The translations under genes and the position numbers were made by a program. Under the pieces are notes generated by a model. It saw nothing but the letters and a program-made list of their open reading frames with translations. It was not told where the DNA came from and did not search any database. Shown piece after piece: positions 1 through 9,403 of a stretch of DNA of 64,000 bases. Location: positions 1-64,000 of the forward strand of contig NZ_JASLGT010000027.1 of NCBI RefSeq assembly GCF_030150205.1, written 5' to 3'. This DNA is from Niabella sp. GTDB taxonomy: Bacteria; Bacteroidota; Bacteroidia; Chitinophagales; Chitinophagaceae. The stretch's first letter is position 1; each line of letters begins with the position of its first letter.

Positions 1-730
1 CTGTTCAGAGATAATAAGTCTATTGAGGATTAACATTGAATATGGATACGTGTATCCTAAACGAAATCATCTGATAACTGATAGCTGACCTCTGATAGCC
101 CAGACAAGTTTTCAGCATTCAGTTATTAGTTTTCAGTTGGAACTTCTCCTGTTCGGGGTAGTAGCCCGCTTTCAGCAATCAGCGTTTAGCTTTCAGCCGT
201 TGCTGCTCCTGTTCGGAGATAATAAGTCTATTGAGGATTAACAATGAATATGGATCTGCTTATCCGGACGTAATTATCTGATAACTGATAGCTGACCTCT
301 GATAGCCCAGACAAGTTTTCAGCATTCAGTTACTAGTTTTCAGTTGGACCTTCTCCTGTTCGGGGTAGTAGCCCGCTTTCAGCAATCAGCGTTTAGCTTT
401 CAGCCGTTGCTGCTCCTGTTCGGAAATCATCAAGCTATTAAAGATCCGTATTGAATATAGATCTGCTTAGCCCAAACGAAATCATCTGATAACTGATTGC
501 TGACCTCTGATAGCCCAGACAAGTTTTCAGCCTTCAGTTATTAGTTTTCAGTTGGACCTTCTCCTGTTCGGGGTAGTAGCCAGCTTTCAGCCATTGCTGC
601 TCCTGTTCGGAAATCATCAAGCTATTAAAGATCCGCATTGAATATAGATCTGCTGAGCCCAAACGAAATCATCTGATAACTGATTGCTGATAACTGATAA
701 CTGACCTCTGATAGCTGACCACTGATAGCT
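1..730. repeat. Tandem array of ~190-208 bp degenerate repeats
   Basis: Four consecutive units begin with a CTGTTCGG-like start (one base differs in the first) at 1, 209, 416 and 603. The first two are 208 and 207 bp. The third is 187 bp because it lacks an internal stretch of about 20 bp. The fourth is cut short and runs into the stop of the next gene. Each unit carries CTGATAACTGATAGCTGACC-like and TTCAGTTATTAGTTTTCAG-like sub-repeats, so there is a second short periodicity inside the long one. No convincing reading frame lies here. The unit length and the absence of conserved repeat/variable spacer structure argue against CRISPR. Confidence 0.9.
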
Positions 731-1381
731 CTATCCCGGCATCCGGGAAATATACTTTTCGATTTCTTTGATCTGGCTTACGATCTGCGGTGTGGTAGGT
801 TTACAGGCCTTGGCCTTGCGGAAGAAATCCTTTGCAGCCCGGAATTCTCTTTTATTCATCATAATGCTGCACATCTGCAGATAGGCTGCGGCTTCGTTCT
901 CTTTATCCGGCAATCCTTTACGGATGGCCTGGCGGATATAATTTTCGCCCTGGCGGGTATTGCCTTTTTGCATGGCCAGCATCCCCATTTGCAATAAACT
1001 GGCACCTTCGGCCTCTTTCATGGGCATACCCAGGTCCAATCCTTTTTTCATCATGGTTTCGGCACTATCAAAATCCTGCTTGCTCATGGCAATATTTCCC
1101 TTCAGCGTATAATATACGGAGCGGATCGGTTTGTACAGCAGGTTTGGAAAGCGAATGGAATTCAATACTTTTTCAGCACCATCCAGGTCCCCGGTTTCCA
1201 TAAATTCCTGGATCAAACGCAGCGGTCCAAAGAAAAAATGACTAAATAAAAGAATGACTCCGATCAGGTACAGGGGAAACGCCGGCCAAAAACTGCCTGC
1301 ATAGTTTACATATATACCCGCGAGGATTAAAATAATGCTGATCGGTAACCGGTACTTTATTAAAATATTATACGCTTTCAT
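731..1381 (-). CDS. TPR-containing inner-membrane protein
   Basis: A 216-residue protein. Two hydrophobic helices fill roughly residues 8-27 and 30-50. After them come helical repeats with TPR character (for example the segments around ALEGN-, SAETMMKKGLDLG- and AAKDFFRKAKACKP-like sequences), so the soluble part is probably a cytosolic protein-protein scaffold. I chose the ATG at 1381. A longer in-frame start at 1591 would add 70 residues of low-complexity sequence lying across the promoter region and antisense to the neighbouring gene. A good TATCTTTG -7 box on the minus strand (1433-1440) would give a leader of about 45 nt to this ATG. No partner or substrate can be named; it is a conserved hypothetical type in Bacteroidota. 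Confidence 0.75.
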   Translation of the reverse strand: MKAYNILIKYRLPISIILILAGIYVNYAGSFWPAFPLYLIGVILLFSHFFFGPLRLIQEFMETGDLDGAEKVLNSIRFPNLLYKPIRSVYYTLKGNIAMSKQDFDSAETMMKKGLDLGMPMKEAEGASLLQMGMLAMQKGNTRQGENYIRQAIRKGLPDKENEAAAYLQMCSIMMNKREFRAAKDFFRKAKACKPTTPQIVSQIKEIEKYISRMPG

Positions 1382-1432
1382 GCTGATTCTTATTTTGTTT
1401 GAAGGGTGGCCGCAGCCATCCTTTTGGGGCTG

Positions 1433-1440
1433 CAAAGATA
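1433..1440 (-). promoter_or_regulatory. Bacteroidota -7 box for the TPR gene
   Basis: On the minus strand this reads TATCTTTG, a full match to TAnnTTTG. It sits 52 nt upstream of the ATG at 1381 and supports that start over the longer one. No clear -33 TTTG was found. Confidence 0.5.
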
Positions 1441-1609
1441 AGGGTTGCTGTTCACCGTAAAAAGAGGCATGCCTTTTTTTGATAGAATACCCTATTTTAC
1501 TGCAAAGAAAGGGATCCGCACAGCTTTTGCAGCACCGCCGGCCACCTTTTCCTGTATTATCATTACATCCCCTTATAAAAAGGGCGTACACCGGTATTTC
1601 ATAACCCTG

Positions 1610-1617
1610 TATTTTTG
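1610..1617 (+). promoter_or_regulatory. -7 box directly before a start codon
   Basis: TATTTTTG matches TAnnTTTG and ends only 4 nt before the ATG at 1622. If used, transcription would begin at or near the start codon, so the message would be leaderless or nearly so. Confidence 0.45.
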
Positions 1618-1621
1618 CAGT

Positions 1622-1966
1622 ATGGTAATGAGTGATGATCTGCAGGTGCGCTGGTGGAACCTGGAAGCAAAATTGGTGGAACGGTTTGGGAAAAAACCGG
1701 ATATGGAAACGCTTTTATTCCTGATCGGCATCCAGGAATTCGGGCAGATAAAGCCCAAATTCTCAAAAGAACAAAAGCAGGACCTGATGCATGTGGCCAT
1801 ATGCAGCTTGCTGGCACCCAGTGGTTATTATGTGTATGAAGGGAAAGACCAGGACGGCTGGCCGCATTTCCGGCAGCTGAAACAAATGCCCGTAATGAGT
1901 CCCATAGAACAGGAAAACTTCCTGAAAGACCATGTGCTGCTTTATTTTGAAGAACACGGCATCTGA
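1622..1966 (+). CDS. Conserved hypothetical small protein
   Basis: A 114-residue soluble protein with no signal peptide or membrane segment. It is rich in acidic and aromatic residues and ends in an amphipathic helix (LKDHVLLYFEEHGI). I do not recognise a family beyond small conserved proteins of Bacteroidota. The start is ATG 1622 (MVMSDD) or ATG 1628 (MSDD). The reading frame is open upstream to 1445, but that extension overlaps the promoter region of the divergent TPR gene and looks non-coding. The two genes share a divergent intergenic region of about 240 bp. Confidence 0.65.
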   Translation: MVMSDDLQVRWWNLEAKLVERFGKKPDMETLLFLIGIQEFGQIKPKFSKEQKQDLMHVAICSLLAPSGYYVYEGKDQDGWPHFRQLKQMPVMSPIEQENFLKDHVLLYFEEHGI

Positions 1967-2164
1967 TGTCGCTAGATGCCGGCCGGCCTTTGAACAATAG
2001 GAGCGTTCTTTCATATCCAGTCAGTTATATCAGCCACCGCCCCCATTCATGAATAATGCGGTTAAGGGCAGGCTTCCCAGGCTTTTATTTCGTTTCGCCT
2101 GTAGTATTTCCCTATGCTGCGTACAAACGCAACGGCTTAACTGATCATTTTTCAGATAAACAAA

Positions 2165-2208
2165 GTGCCATTTAAATCCCATCTCCGGCAGACGGATCTA
2201 AATGGCAC
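2165..2208 (-). terminator. Terminator-like hairpin after the fucosidase gene
   Basis: GTGCCATTTA...TAAATGGCAC forms a long imperfect stem with a loop of about 14 nt. It lies about 15 nt beyond the stop of the minus-strand fucosidase gene. A modest U-rich stretch (CTTTGTTT on the minus strand) follows. It could also stop read-through of the plus-strand gene ending at 1966. Confidence 0.6.
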
Positions 2209-2222
2209 CTGTTAAATCTTTT

Positions 2223-3749
2223 CTATTTGCTATCCGTACCGGTTAATTCTTTACAAAAATAGATCCCTGCCTCTGCTATTGCAGGGTTTAACCTCGACGA
2301 TTCTATTTCAATTTTTATTTCAGCGGCGGTTATGGGGTCAAAATGCAGCAATCGTTTATACCCGATGGTTGTTTCATTTGCAAAGGGCTTCCACTGACCA
2401 CCCTCCTTATACCAGGCACTGAATTTTTCTACCCGCTGGCCCACCCGGATATCTTCCTGCAGGGAAAGCACATTAAATGTTGTCGGCTTTTTCAGTTTGA
2501 AGATGATTGCGGTGGCTGTATCCGTACCGGTTGTGGTAAAATAGGTAGCATTGTCCCCATCTAACAGCGCGCTTGCGCGCGTACCATTTTTACAAAGAAT
2601 GGTTGATCCCCTGAGATAATTTGTACTGAAAAGCCCGTTGCGTATCCGGGTCCACTCCTGCAGGGAGCGTATATCGGCATCGGCGATCAGTCCCCGTTTA
2701 TCGGGCGGCACGTTTAATAACAACACACTGTTCATGCCCACCGATGTAAAATAGATCTTCAAAAGTTCTTCCGGTGTTTTTACTTTTTTATCCTGGTCTT
2801 CATGATAAAACCAACCCGGCCTTATCGATACATCCGTTTCTGCCGGATACCAGACCAGCCCTTTGGCTGTTACAATTTTTTCGCGGCTTCCCAGATCATC
2901 ACCCCTCAAATCGCTGATGGGTTTAAATAACAGCCCCTGTTGCGAGTTGGCGGCCACCTGGCTCTGATCAAGATTATTGGTAGTTACCACGCTCCATTCC
3001 ATCCGGCGTCCGCGGCCGGTTTCTGTACCCACCCAGCGCACATCAGGCCCCATGATGGCAATGGTTGCCTGGGGTTGCAGTTTCCGTATCAGCTGGTACC
3101 AACGGTTAAAATCATATACCTGTTTTTTGCCATTCGGTCCCTCACCATTAGCGCCATCGAACCAAACCTCATCCACTTTGCCATAGCCGGTAAGTAATTC
3201 GGTCAGCTGCTGTACAAAAAAATCATTATACGCATCGGTACCATAAACCGGTGCATTCCGGTCCCAGGGAGACAGGTACACTCCAAAGCCCATATTGAGC
3301 TTTTTACAGGCCGCTGCTACTTCTTTTACCACATCGCCCTTTCCGTTTTTCCAGGGACTGCTTTTTACCGAGTGCATTGTGGTAGCAGTAGGCCATAAAC
3401 AAAACCCATCGTGATGCTTGGCAGTTATGATCACCTGCTTAAAACCTGCGTCCTTCATGGTCTTTACCCATTGCTCCGCATTTAACGCCGTTGGATTAAA
3501 GATCGCCGGATCTTCTTTACCATCGCCCCATTCCCTGCCGGTAAACGTATTGATCCCAAAATGGAAAAAGGCGGTCAGCTCCAGCTGTTGCCAGCGCAGC
3601 TGCCGGGGTGTAGGTACAATATTCGCGGCTTTCTCAATAATCTGTTTTTCTGATTCACCGGGAAAGATCTGTACATAGTTTTGCTTTTGAGCGATGCCCG
3701 CATCATAAACCAGCATCAGCCCCATAAAAAAAAGAATCCGTTTGCTCAT
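2223..3749 (-). CDS. GH29 alpha-L-fucosidase, secreted
   Basis: Hydrolyses terminal alpha-L-fucose from glycans by a retaining mechanism; probably periplasmic. The protein has 508 residues, a Sec signal peptide ending near residue 20 (GIA-Q), and a GH29 (beta/alpha)8 catalytic domain at about 45-370. Visible family motifs are HFG (63-65), KHHDG (111-115) and VWFDGA, whose Asp198 is the expected nucleophile. A C-terminal beta-sandwich (about 375-500) resembles a discoidin/F5-8C carbohydrate-binding domain. It is the last gene of a minus-strand PUL, 144 nt after susD, so the target glycan is probably fucosylated. The architecture fits the 1,3/1,4-fucosidase branch of GH29, but linkage cannot be read from sequence. 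Confidence 0.9.
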   Translation of the reverse strand: MSKRILFFMGLMLVYDAGIAQKQNYVQIFPGESEKQIIEKAANIVPTPRQLRWQQLELTAFFHFGINTFTGREWGDGKEDPAIFNPTALNAEQWVKTMKDAGFKQVIITAKHHDGFCLWPTATTMHSVKSSPWKNGKGDVVKEVAAACKKLNMGFGVYLSPWDRNAPVYGTDAYNDFFVQQLTELLTGYGKVDEVWFDGANGEGPNGKKQVYDFNRWYQLIRKLQPQATIAIMGPDVRWVGTETGRGRRMEWSVVTTNNLDQSQVAANSQQGLLFKPISDLRGDDLGSREKIVTAKGLVWYPAETDVSIRPGWFYHEDQDKKVKTPEELLKIYFTSVGMNSVLLLNVPPDKRGLIADADIRSLQEWTRIRNGLFSTNYLRGSTILCKNGTRASALLDGDNATYFTTTGTDTATAIIFKLKKPTTFNVLSLQEDIRVGQRVEKFSAWYKEGGQWKPFANETTIGYKRLLHFDPITAAEIKIEIESSRLNPAIAEAGIYFCKELTGTDSK

Positions 3750-3773
3750 AACCCAAAGATTTTTTCTTTAAGA

Positions 3774-3806
3774 GATACACCGTGCAGGGACGCCACACAG
3801 TGTATC
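3774..3806 (-). terminator. Hairpin between susD and the fucosidase gene
   Basis: GATACAC...GTGTATC is a 7 bp inverted repeat with a loop of about 19 nt in the 144 nt gap after susD. No proper U-run follows, so partial termination or an RNA-processing site is as likely as a full terminator. Confidence 0.35.
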
Positions 3807-3893
3807 CGGAATGTTAAATGGAATTTAATCTGCCTATTTCAATCGTTGATCGAATTGCAGGGTGCCATGCCTGCAATATTACGCCATCTATGC

Positions 3894-5705
3894 TCACCAA
3901 CCGGGATTTTGAACAATGGAGCCTTTTCCCAGGTTGATTTGGTCCTGCGGGATGGGATTTAGATACAACTTGTCGTTCCAGGTACGCATCGCCCTGGTAT
4001 AAGGCGATATAACCTGCTTGTTTTTTCCATCCCAGTCCGTGATCGTAGCAAGATTTACACCGGTAAATATATTAGACCCGTAATAGGCATTATATTGGCT
4101 CCGTACATCCGCACTGGCTACAATTCCATAAACGGTTTTAGGGTTCTCAACTAATTTACCGGCATTCCATCTTACAATATCATCCCATCTGAAGCCTTCA
4201 AAAGCCAGCTCAATTCTGCGCTCACGCCTTATTTCATAAATAAGCGGGGACACCGCATAGCCATACCTGGATTTACCGGCAATGGTCGTGGCATTTGGAT
4301 CTGCAGCAGGATTCAACGTCAGGCGAGCCATTTTACCCCCGGGCAGTGATGGTTCGTCTAACCGGGCCCGCAACAGGTTAATGGAATTATCCAGATCTGT
4401 TTGCGTGATATTACCCAGCTCTGCCAGCGCTTCCGCATAGGTCAGCAGCACCTCCGCATATCGAAATACAAACATGTCATAGGTGGTTTGGTTGGCCTCA
4501 TTTTGCTTGGGGATCGGGCTTTTGAATTTAGACGCCAGGTACCCGGTAGGCGTACCACTGGCAACCGGGGACAAGTAATTGGATACAAGCGTAGTGTTGT
4601 TCAGGTTGTTTGGCAGGAACCGGTTATCGATCATATTCCGCAAACGGGGGTCCCTGTTTTGAAACTCTATTGCGGCAGAGTCATCACCTTTATATCGCGG
4701 ACTAAGTGCGATGGGCAAACCATCATCACACAAAAAATCTTCAATCAGATCTTTACTCACGCCCACATTCGCCTCACCTACCGTTCTTGACAAGCCGCTG
4801 GTCAAGACATTCACTACATATATTTTTGGCATAACGCATTCCTTGTTCGGTGTAAGGTCTTCGGTAATAAACTGTTCCTTGTAATAAAGGGGATAATCTT
4901 TGGTGGCATAAGTATTGGTTTTTGCATCTACCAGGTCGCCATTTTTAAAATAATACAAAGCGGTTGGCCGGGGAATGGAATAGCCGCCATTGTCCATAAT
5001 CTGCTTGGCAGCAGTAGCAGCGTTTGTAAGATAGGTTTGCCAGCCACTTACATTCCGGTACTTCATCCAGGTTCCCTGGTACAGGTTTACCCTTGCCAGG
5101 AGTTGCAACGCGGCATATTTATGCAGCCGTCCCAGTTCCGCATTTGCAGGCAGGGGCAGATAGGCTACGGCAGCATTCAGATCGGCAATGACGCTGTCGA
5201 TCACTGTTTGGCGCGGCGTCCGGGGTTTGTACAGGAAGGCGCTGTCGTTAATGTTCAGATCTTTGTTGATCCAGGGCACATCACCAAAACTTTTTACTTT
5301 ATTAAAATATTCATTAGCCCGGAAGAATTTTATTTCCCCCACATACCGGTTAATCAGGGCAGGGTCGTCAACTACCTGCTGGTACCGGGCTAAAAAATAA
5401 TTGGCATTCCGGATATTGCTCCAGTTGGAATATCCCCATCCACCACCGGATGCAGGAACTACGGCATCTCCATACAGCCAGGTATTAACTGTATTAGGTA
5501 CACTGTTATCACTTTGATTATCGGCTGTTGCACCGGGCACATAAAGCGAACCATAAAAATTATTACAATAGAGCTTAAGGTTGTCGATGCTGCTCCAGAA
5601 ATTAAGATCGGTAATTGCATCCTGCGGCGTTCTGTCCAACACTTTTTTACAAGACGTGGCAAACACCAGGCATGCAAGAATATATAATAAATATCGTTGT
5701 TTCAT
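3894..5705 (-). CDS. SusD/RagB-family surface glycan-binding lipoprotein
   Basis: The protein has 603 residues and a lipoprotein signal peptide with lipobox ATSC (Cys19), so it is expected at the cell surface as the lid of the SusC transporter encoded just upstream. An N-terminal SusD-like TPR helical region follows, with typical motifs such as EIKFFRANEYFNKVKSFGDVPW. The C-terminal SusD/RagB part has the RRERRIELAFEGFRWDDIVRW signature and the closing NPGW. The gap to susC is 62 nt. The ligand is unknown; the fucosidase in the same operon suggests a fucosylated glycan. Confidence 0.93.
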   Translation of the reverse strand: MKQRYLLYILACLVFATSCKKVLDRTPQDAITDLNFWSSIDNLKLYCNNFYGSLYVPGATADNQSDNSVPNTVNTWLYGDAVVPASGGGWGYSNWSNIRNANYFLARYQQVVDDPALINRYVGEIKFFRANEYFNKVKSFGDVPWINKDLNINDSAFLYKPRTPRQTVIDSVIADLNAAVAYLPLPANAELGRLHKYAALQLLARVNLYQGTWMKYRNVSGWQTYLTNAATAAKQIMDNGGYSIPRPTALYYFKNGDLVDAKTNTYATKDYPLYYKEQFITEDLTPNKECVMPKIYVVNVLTSGLSRTVGEANVGVSKDLIEDFLCDDGLPIALSPRYKGDDSAAIEFQNRDPRLRNMIDNRFLPNNLNNTTLVSNYLSPVASGTPTGYLASKFKSPIPKQNEANQTTYDMFVFRYAEVLLTYAEALAELGNITQTDLDNSINLLRARLDEPSLPGGKMARLTLNPAADPNATTIAGKSRYGYAVSPLIYEIRRERRIELAFEGFRWDDIVRWNAGKLVENPKTVYGIVASADVRSQYNAYYGSNIFTGVNLATITDWDGKNKQVISPYTRAMRTWNDKLYLNPIPQDQINLGKGSIVQNPGW

Positions 5706-5767
5706 CAGTTTGAAATTTTATTGATCCGTTAAAAGGATGGGTTAAAAATCGGCTAACGACCGGGAAT

Positions 5768-8700
5768 CTACTTCAATGCAATGTTTAGCCCCACCGCCCA
5801 TGATTTGGTGATCGGATATCCCAACAGATTGAGATTCTCCGGATCATACAACTTGGAAAGTTTGGTAATGGTAAGCACATTTTGCCCGGTTACATAAACC
5901 TTTATACTTCCAATTCTTACGCGCTCCAACCAGGGTTGCACAATATTATAACCGAGCGTTATTTGCTTCAGGCGCAGGTAAGCAGCACTTTGCATATAAC
6001 GGTCTGTTCCATATCCCAAGCCACCCCGGTTTCCATGCGTACCATCAATGTAAGGCCGTGGCAGGAACCCTCCCGGGTTCTGGTATGACCAGTAATTTAA
6101 GGCGGCTTCCATGGGCACATCCCATTGACTGCCGATACCATAATAACGGCCATCCGGCATAAAGTCCCTTTTAGCTACGCCCTGTACAAAAATATCCAGG
6201 TCTAATCCTTTCCATGAGAAACCACCTGTAACGCCGTATTGATACCGGGGACTGGTGTTGCCAATAATACGCAGATCTCCGCTTGAATCGGCGGTGTTTT
6301 TTCCGCGTGTTATTTTATTATCTCCATCCAGATCGAGGTACCTTACATCACCCGCGTGCCATGCACCTCCATATAGTTGTGATTGATCAATAGGATAAGC
6401 GGCAGCCTCGGCATCTGATTGAAACAACCCGTCGGCTTTTAAGCCCCAAATTTGTCCTATGCGATATCCTACATAATAAGGATTATCGATCAATTTTGTA
6501 GGATTGTTGTCGAACTTGGTAATATAAGCGTCCGAATTTGACAAGACTACGCCAACTCTGTATGAAACGTTTTTGCCGATATCATCATGCCAGTTCGCCG
6601 AAAATTCCCAACCCCTGGTTTTTAGATCAGCCGCATTACGGGTGGGAGGTGTGGCGCCTAAAACACCGGGTAAGGCAAGCCCTGTAACAAACATGCCTGT
6701 TGTGTACCTGGTGTAATAATCATATGACAGGCCCAGCCGGTGCTGCAGTAATTCCAGTTCCGTTCCAACGTTCCACTGACTTACATTTTCCCAGGTAAAA
6801 TCAGGATTTACCAAATTGCCCGGTGCAACCGCCACGGGGAGTGTAGTGGTGTTTCCCAATATATAGGGATAAGCGGTATTCGTGGCATAATTGGAAATAT
6901 AGGGGAAGTATCCGTATTTGGCGGGATCCAGTGCCTGGTTACCCATTTTTCCATAAGACCCCTTCAACTTAAACTCGTTAAAAAGATTGGAAAGACCCGC
7001 ATTATTTTTCCAGAACTTTTCATTGCTGATCCGCCAGGCACCGGAGATAGAGGGATTGAAAACATAGCGATGACCGGGAGCAAAAATACTGGTACCATCG
7101 TACCGGCCTATCAAACTTAAATAATACCGGTTATCATAGTCGTAATTCAACCTGCCAAAATAGCCCTGCACCGCCCAGCTGCGCAATTGCTCATTAACCG
7201 TCATGGTGCCTGTTGCCTGGTTAAGTACCGGAAGGTTATTATCGATCAGATTGGTTCGCTGAGCAGAATAGAACTTCAGCAACTTCACTTCTTCATTATA
7301 CCCGGCCATTAAGCTGAGATTGTGAAAACCCAGGTGCCTGGTATAATTGCCATATATATTCAGCGCGTGATAATAATCATTATTATTGTTCAGGTTTACC
7401 AGGTTCGGATTGGTCCAGGGATAGATATTATAGGTACCATCTGCATGATATTCCCTAAACAGCTGCGATGTAAATTCAGTATTGGACGAATATGGATTGA
7501 ATGAATAATCGATATCCAGCTTAAGGTCTTTTACCGGTGTGATGGTTGCTGCGGCTGTTGCCCACAGATCATTTTTCTTCGTTTGACTATGACCACCCAA
7601 TGCACCTACCGCAAAAGGATTCGTAAAACTTCCCTGTCCTGCAAAATTGCCATCCGGATGCCTTACCGGCATCAATGGTCTCAAATCACCTTTGAGCGAA
7701 CCACCGGTTGCGGTAAGCCCGGAATTACCGCCGGTACCACCAGAGGGATGATCTTCGAACGAATACGTGTACCGTATTTTACCGGATAGCTTTAACCAGG
7801 GCGTAACATCCGAAACAACGTTCAGGTTAATATTATGCCGCTGATAATAGTCGTTATAGGAAGACAGGAAACCATTCTGCCGCATATTGCCATAAGACAT
7901 ATAGTACGTGGTGTTTTTTGAGCCGCCTGTTAAAGACACGTTATTGTTCAGAATACTGCCACTTTTATACAATGCAGACGTCCAGTCTGTATTACCTACA
8001 TAGGTATAATACCCTGTTTTATCAATAGACGGATCATACAATACATAAGGGTTATGGGCAGGATCATTAAAGTAAGCCGTTACCCCGTCCCGGATACGCT
8101 GTGAAAAATACAACCCGCCACCAGCATTTACGCTTGCCGAATCCATGTAATTGATATAAGTAAGCGAGTTTACGTATTTGGGATTTACGGTAATATCGTT
8201 CACTGCGTAAGAGCTGGACAGATTAATAGAGGGTGACTGATCTTTCCTTCCGGTTTTTGTAGTGATTAAAATAACGCCATAAGCAGCTCTTGCACCGTAT
8301 ACCGCAGCAGAAGCTCCGTCTTTTAAAACGGTAACACTGGCCACGTCAGCGGGGTTTACCAGGTTAGGGTCCTGCACCACCCCGTCTACAAGGATCAATG
8401 GTCCGGAATTAGAGGTTGAAGTAAAGCCCCTGATATTGAAATTGGATCCCTGTCCGGGAGCGCCGCCTTGTGGGGTGATCTGCAGATTGGGAATCAGCCC
8501 CTGCAGCCCTGCACCCAGGTTCGTAATGGGCCTGTTCTCCAACACTTTCCCGGAAACCTGTGTAATGGCGGCCGACACGTCGCCTTTTTTCTGGGTTCCA
8601 TATCCTACAATAATGACCTCGCTTAAAGAATTATCAACAGAAAGCAGGGTTACTTCAAGCGCCTCCAGGTCGCCAACCGTTACTTCCTTTGTCTGGAATC

Positions 8701-9247
8701 CCACACTTGAAAATACCAGCACATCTCCTTTGTTGGCATTGATGGAGAAACGGCCATTTTCTGAAGTGCTAATACCCGTTCCGGAGCCCTTCACCATTAC
8801 CGATACATTCTCCAGCGGCATCCCTTTATTATCTTTTACCACACCGGTAACGATCCGTTTGATGATTACGTTTTCGTCAGATAACGGATCACCCGCAGCT
8901 ACCACTACTTTATTACCCGGCAGCTCTTTCCAGGCCAAATTGGCACCTGCAAGTATTTTCGTCATCACATCGCTCAGGCTGGCATTTTCAGCATAAATGG
9001 ATGTAAAGTATTTTTTGGGCAGCACATCATTACTGAAATAGAACCGGTACGGGGATTTTTTTTCAATTTTTTTAAACACCTCCGTAAGCGATATATTTTC
9101 TTCCTTCAGGTTGATGGTATTTTGCCCGTAATTTGTTGCTGAGGCCTGCAAAGCGAGTGAAAGAAATACTACGGATAACTTCATAATGATAAAAAAATCC
9201 CTTAGGCGCGGTCTGACACCTCGCCCCTGGCAAGTACAATTTTGCAT
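5768..9247 (-). CDS. SusC-type TonB-dependent transporter with STN domain
   Basis: An outer-membrane importer of 1159 residues from the first ATG. A signal peptide lies at about 22-38, so initiation could also be at Met22 (9184). An STN (secretin/TonB short N-terminal) domain lies at about 45-110, a CarboxypepD_reg-like domain at about 133-215, and the plug begins near residue 220 (VIIVGYGTQKKGDVS, with LVDG and VLKDGASAAVYGARAAYGV motifs). The barrel fills the rest. The STN domain is the signature of transporters that signal to a FecR anti-sigma factor, and fecR and an ECF sigma gene lie immediately upstream on the same strand. Substrate passage through this protein therefore probably controls its own operon. 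Confidence 0.95.
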   Translation of the reverse strand: MQNCTCQGRGVRPRLRDFFIIMKLSVVFLSLALQASATNYGQNTINLKEENISLTEVFKKIEKKSPYRFYFSNDVLPKKYFTSIYAENASLSDVMTKILAGANLAWKELPGNKVVVAAGDPLSDENVIIKRIVTGVVKDNKGMPLENVSVMVKGSGTGISTSENGRFSINANKGDVLVFSSVGFQTKEVTVGDLEALEVTLLSVDNSLSEVIIVGYGTQKKGDVSAAITQVSGKVLENRPITNLGAGLQGLIPNLQITPQGGAPGQGSNFNIRGFTSTSNSGPLILVDGVVQDPNLVNPADVASVTVLKDGASAAVYGARAAYGVILITTKTGRKDQSPSINLSSSYAVNDITVNPKYVNSLTYINYMDSASVNAGGGLYFSQRIRDGVTAYFNDPAHNPYVLYDPSIDKTGYYTYVGNTDWTSALYKSGSILNNNVSLTGGSKNTTYYMSYGNMRQNGFLSSYNDYYQRHNINLNVVSDVTPWLKLSGKIRYTYSFEDHPSGGTGGNSGLTATGGSLKGDLRPLMPVRHPDGNFAGQGSFTNPFAVGALGGHSQTKKNDLWATAAATITPVKDLKLDIDYSFNPYSSNTEFTSQLFREYHADGTYNIYPWTNPNLVNLNNNNDYYHALNIYGNYTRHLGFHNLSLMAGYNEEVKLLKFYSAQRTNLIDNNLPVLNQATGTMTVNEQLRSWAVQGYFGRLNYDYDNRYYLSLIGRYDGTSIFAPGHRYVFNPSISGAWRISNEKFWKNNAGLSNLFNEFKLKGSYGKMGNQALDPAKYGYFPYISNYATNTAYPYILGNTTTLPVAVAPGNLVNPDFTWENVSQWNVGTELELLQHRLGLSYDYYTRYTTGMFVTGLALPGVLGATPPTRNAADLKTRGWEFSANWHDDIGKNVSYRVGVVLSNSDAYITKFDNNPTKLIDNPYYVGYRIGQIWGLKADGLFQSDAEAAAYPIDQSQLYGGAWHAGDVRYLDLDGDNKITRGKNTADSSGDLRIIGNTSPRYQYGVTGGFSWKGLDLDIFVQGVAKRDFMPDGRYYGIGSQWDVPMEAALNYWSYQNPGGFLPRPYIDGTHGNRGGLGYGTDRYMQSAAYLRLKQITLGYNIVQPWLERVRIGSIKVYVTGQNVLTITKLSKLYDPENLNLLGYPITKSWAVGLNIALK

Positions 9248-9275
9248 ATATTTGTTTTGAGTTAATTAAACAATT

Positions 9276-9333
9276 CCGTTAAGGTTGGCGCTTTAACGGA
9301 CGATTACTTAGGGAGAATGTGCTCGCATTCTCC
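9276..9333 (-). promoter_or_regulatory. Two hairpins in the fecR-susC intergenic leader
   Basis: Two clean inverted repeats lie side by side. CCGTTAA...TTAACGG spans 9276-9299, and GGAGAATG...CATTCTCC spans 9312-9333. On the transcribed minus strand neither is followed by a U-run, so they are not standard terminators for fecR. They would sit in the 5' leader of susC if it is co-transcribed with fecR. They could stabilise or process the susC message. Function is inferred only. Confidence 0.45.
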
Positions 9334-9403
9334 TTTTCTTTTTAAAGCAGTTTAATCTGATTTCATCATATTATTCTATTTTAAGTTTTTACAATTGCAA
9401 GCG

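Noticed and set aside
1..730. CRISPR array
   Set aside because: Units of about 200 bp, no constant repeat with unique spacers, no cas genes in the window.
9312..9333. Terminator after fecR
   Set aside because: The stem is good but the transcribed minus strand has no U-run after it; the T-run is on the other strand, where no gene ends.
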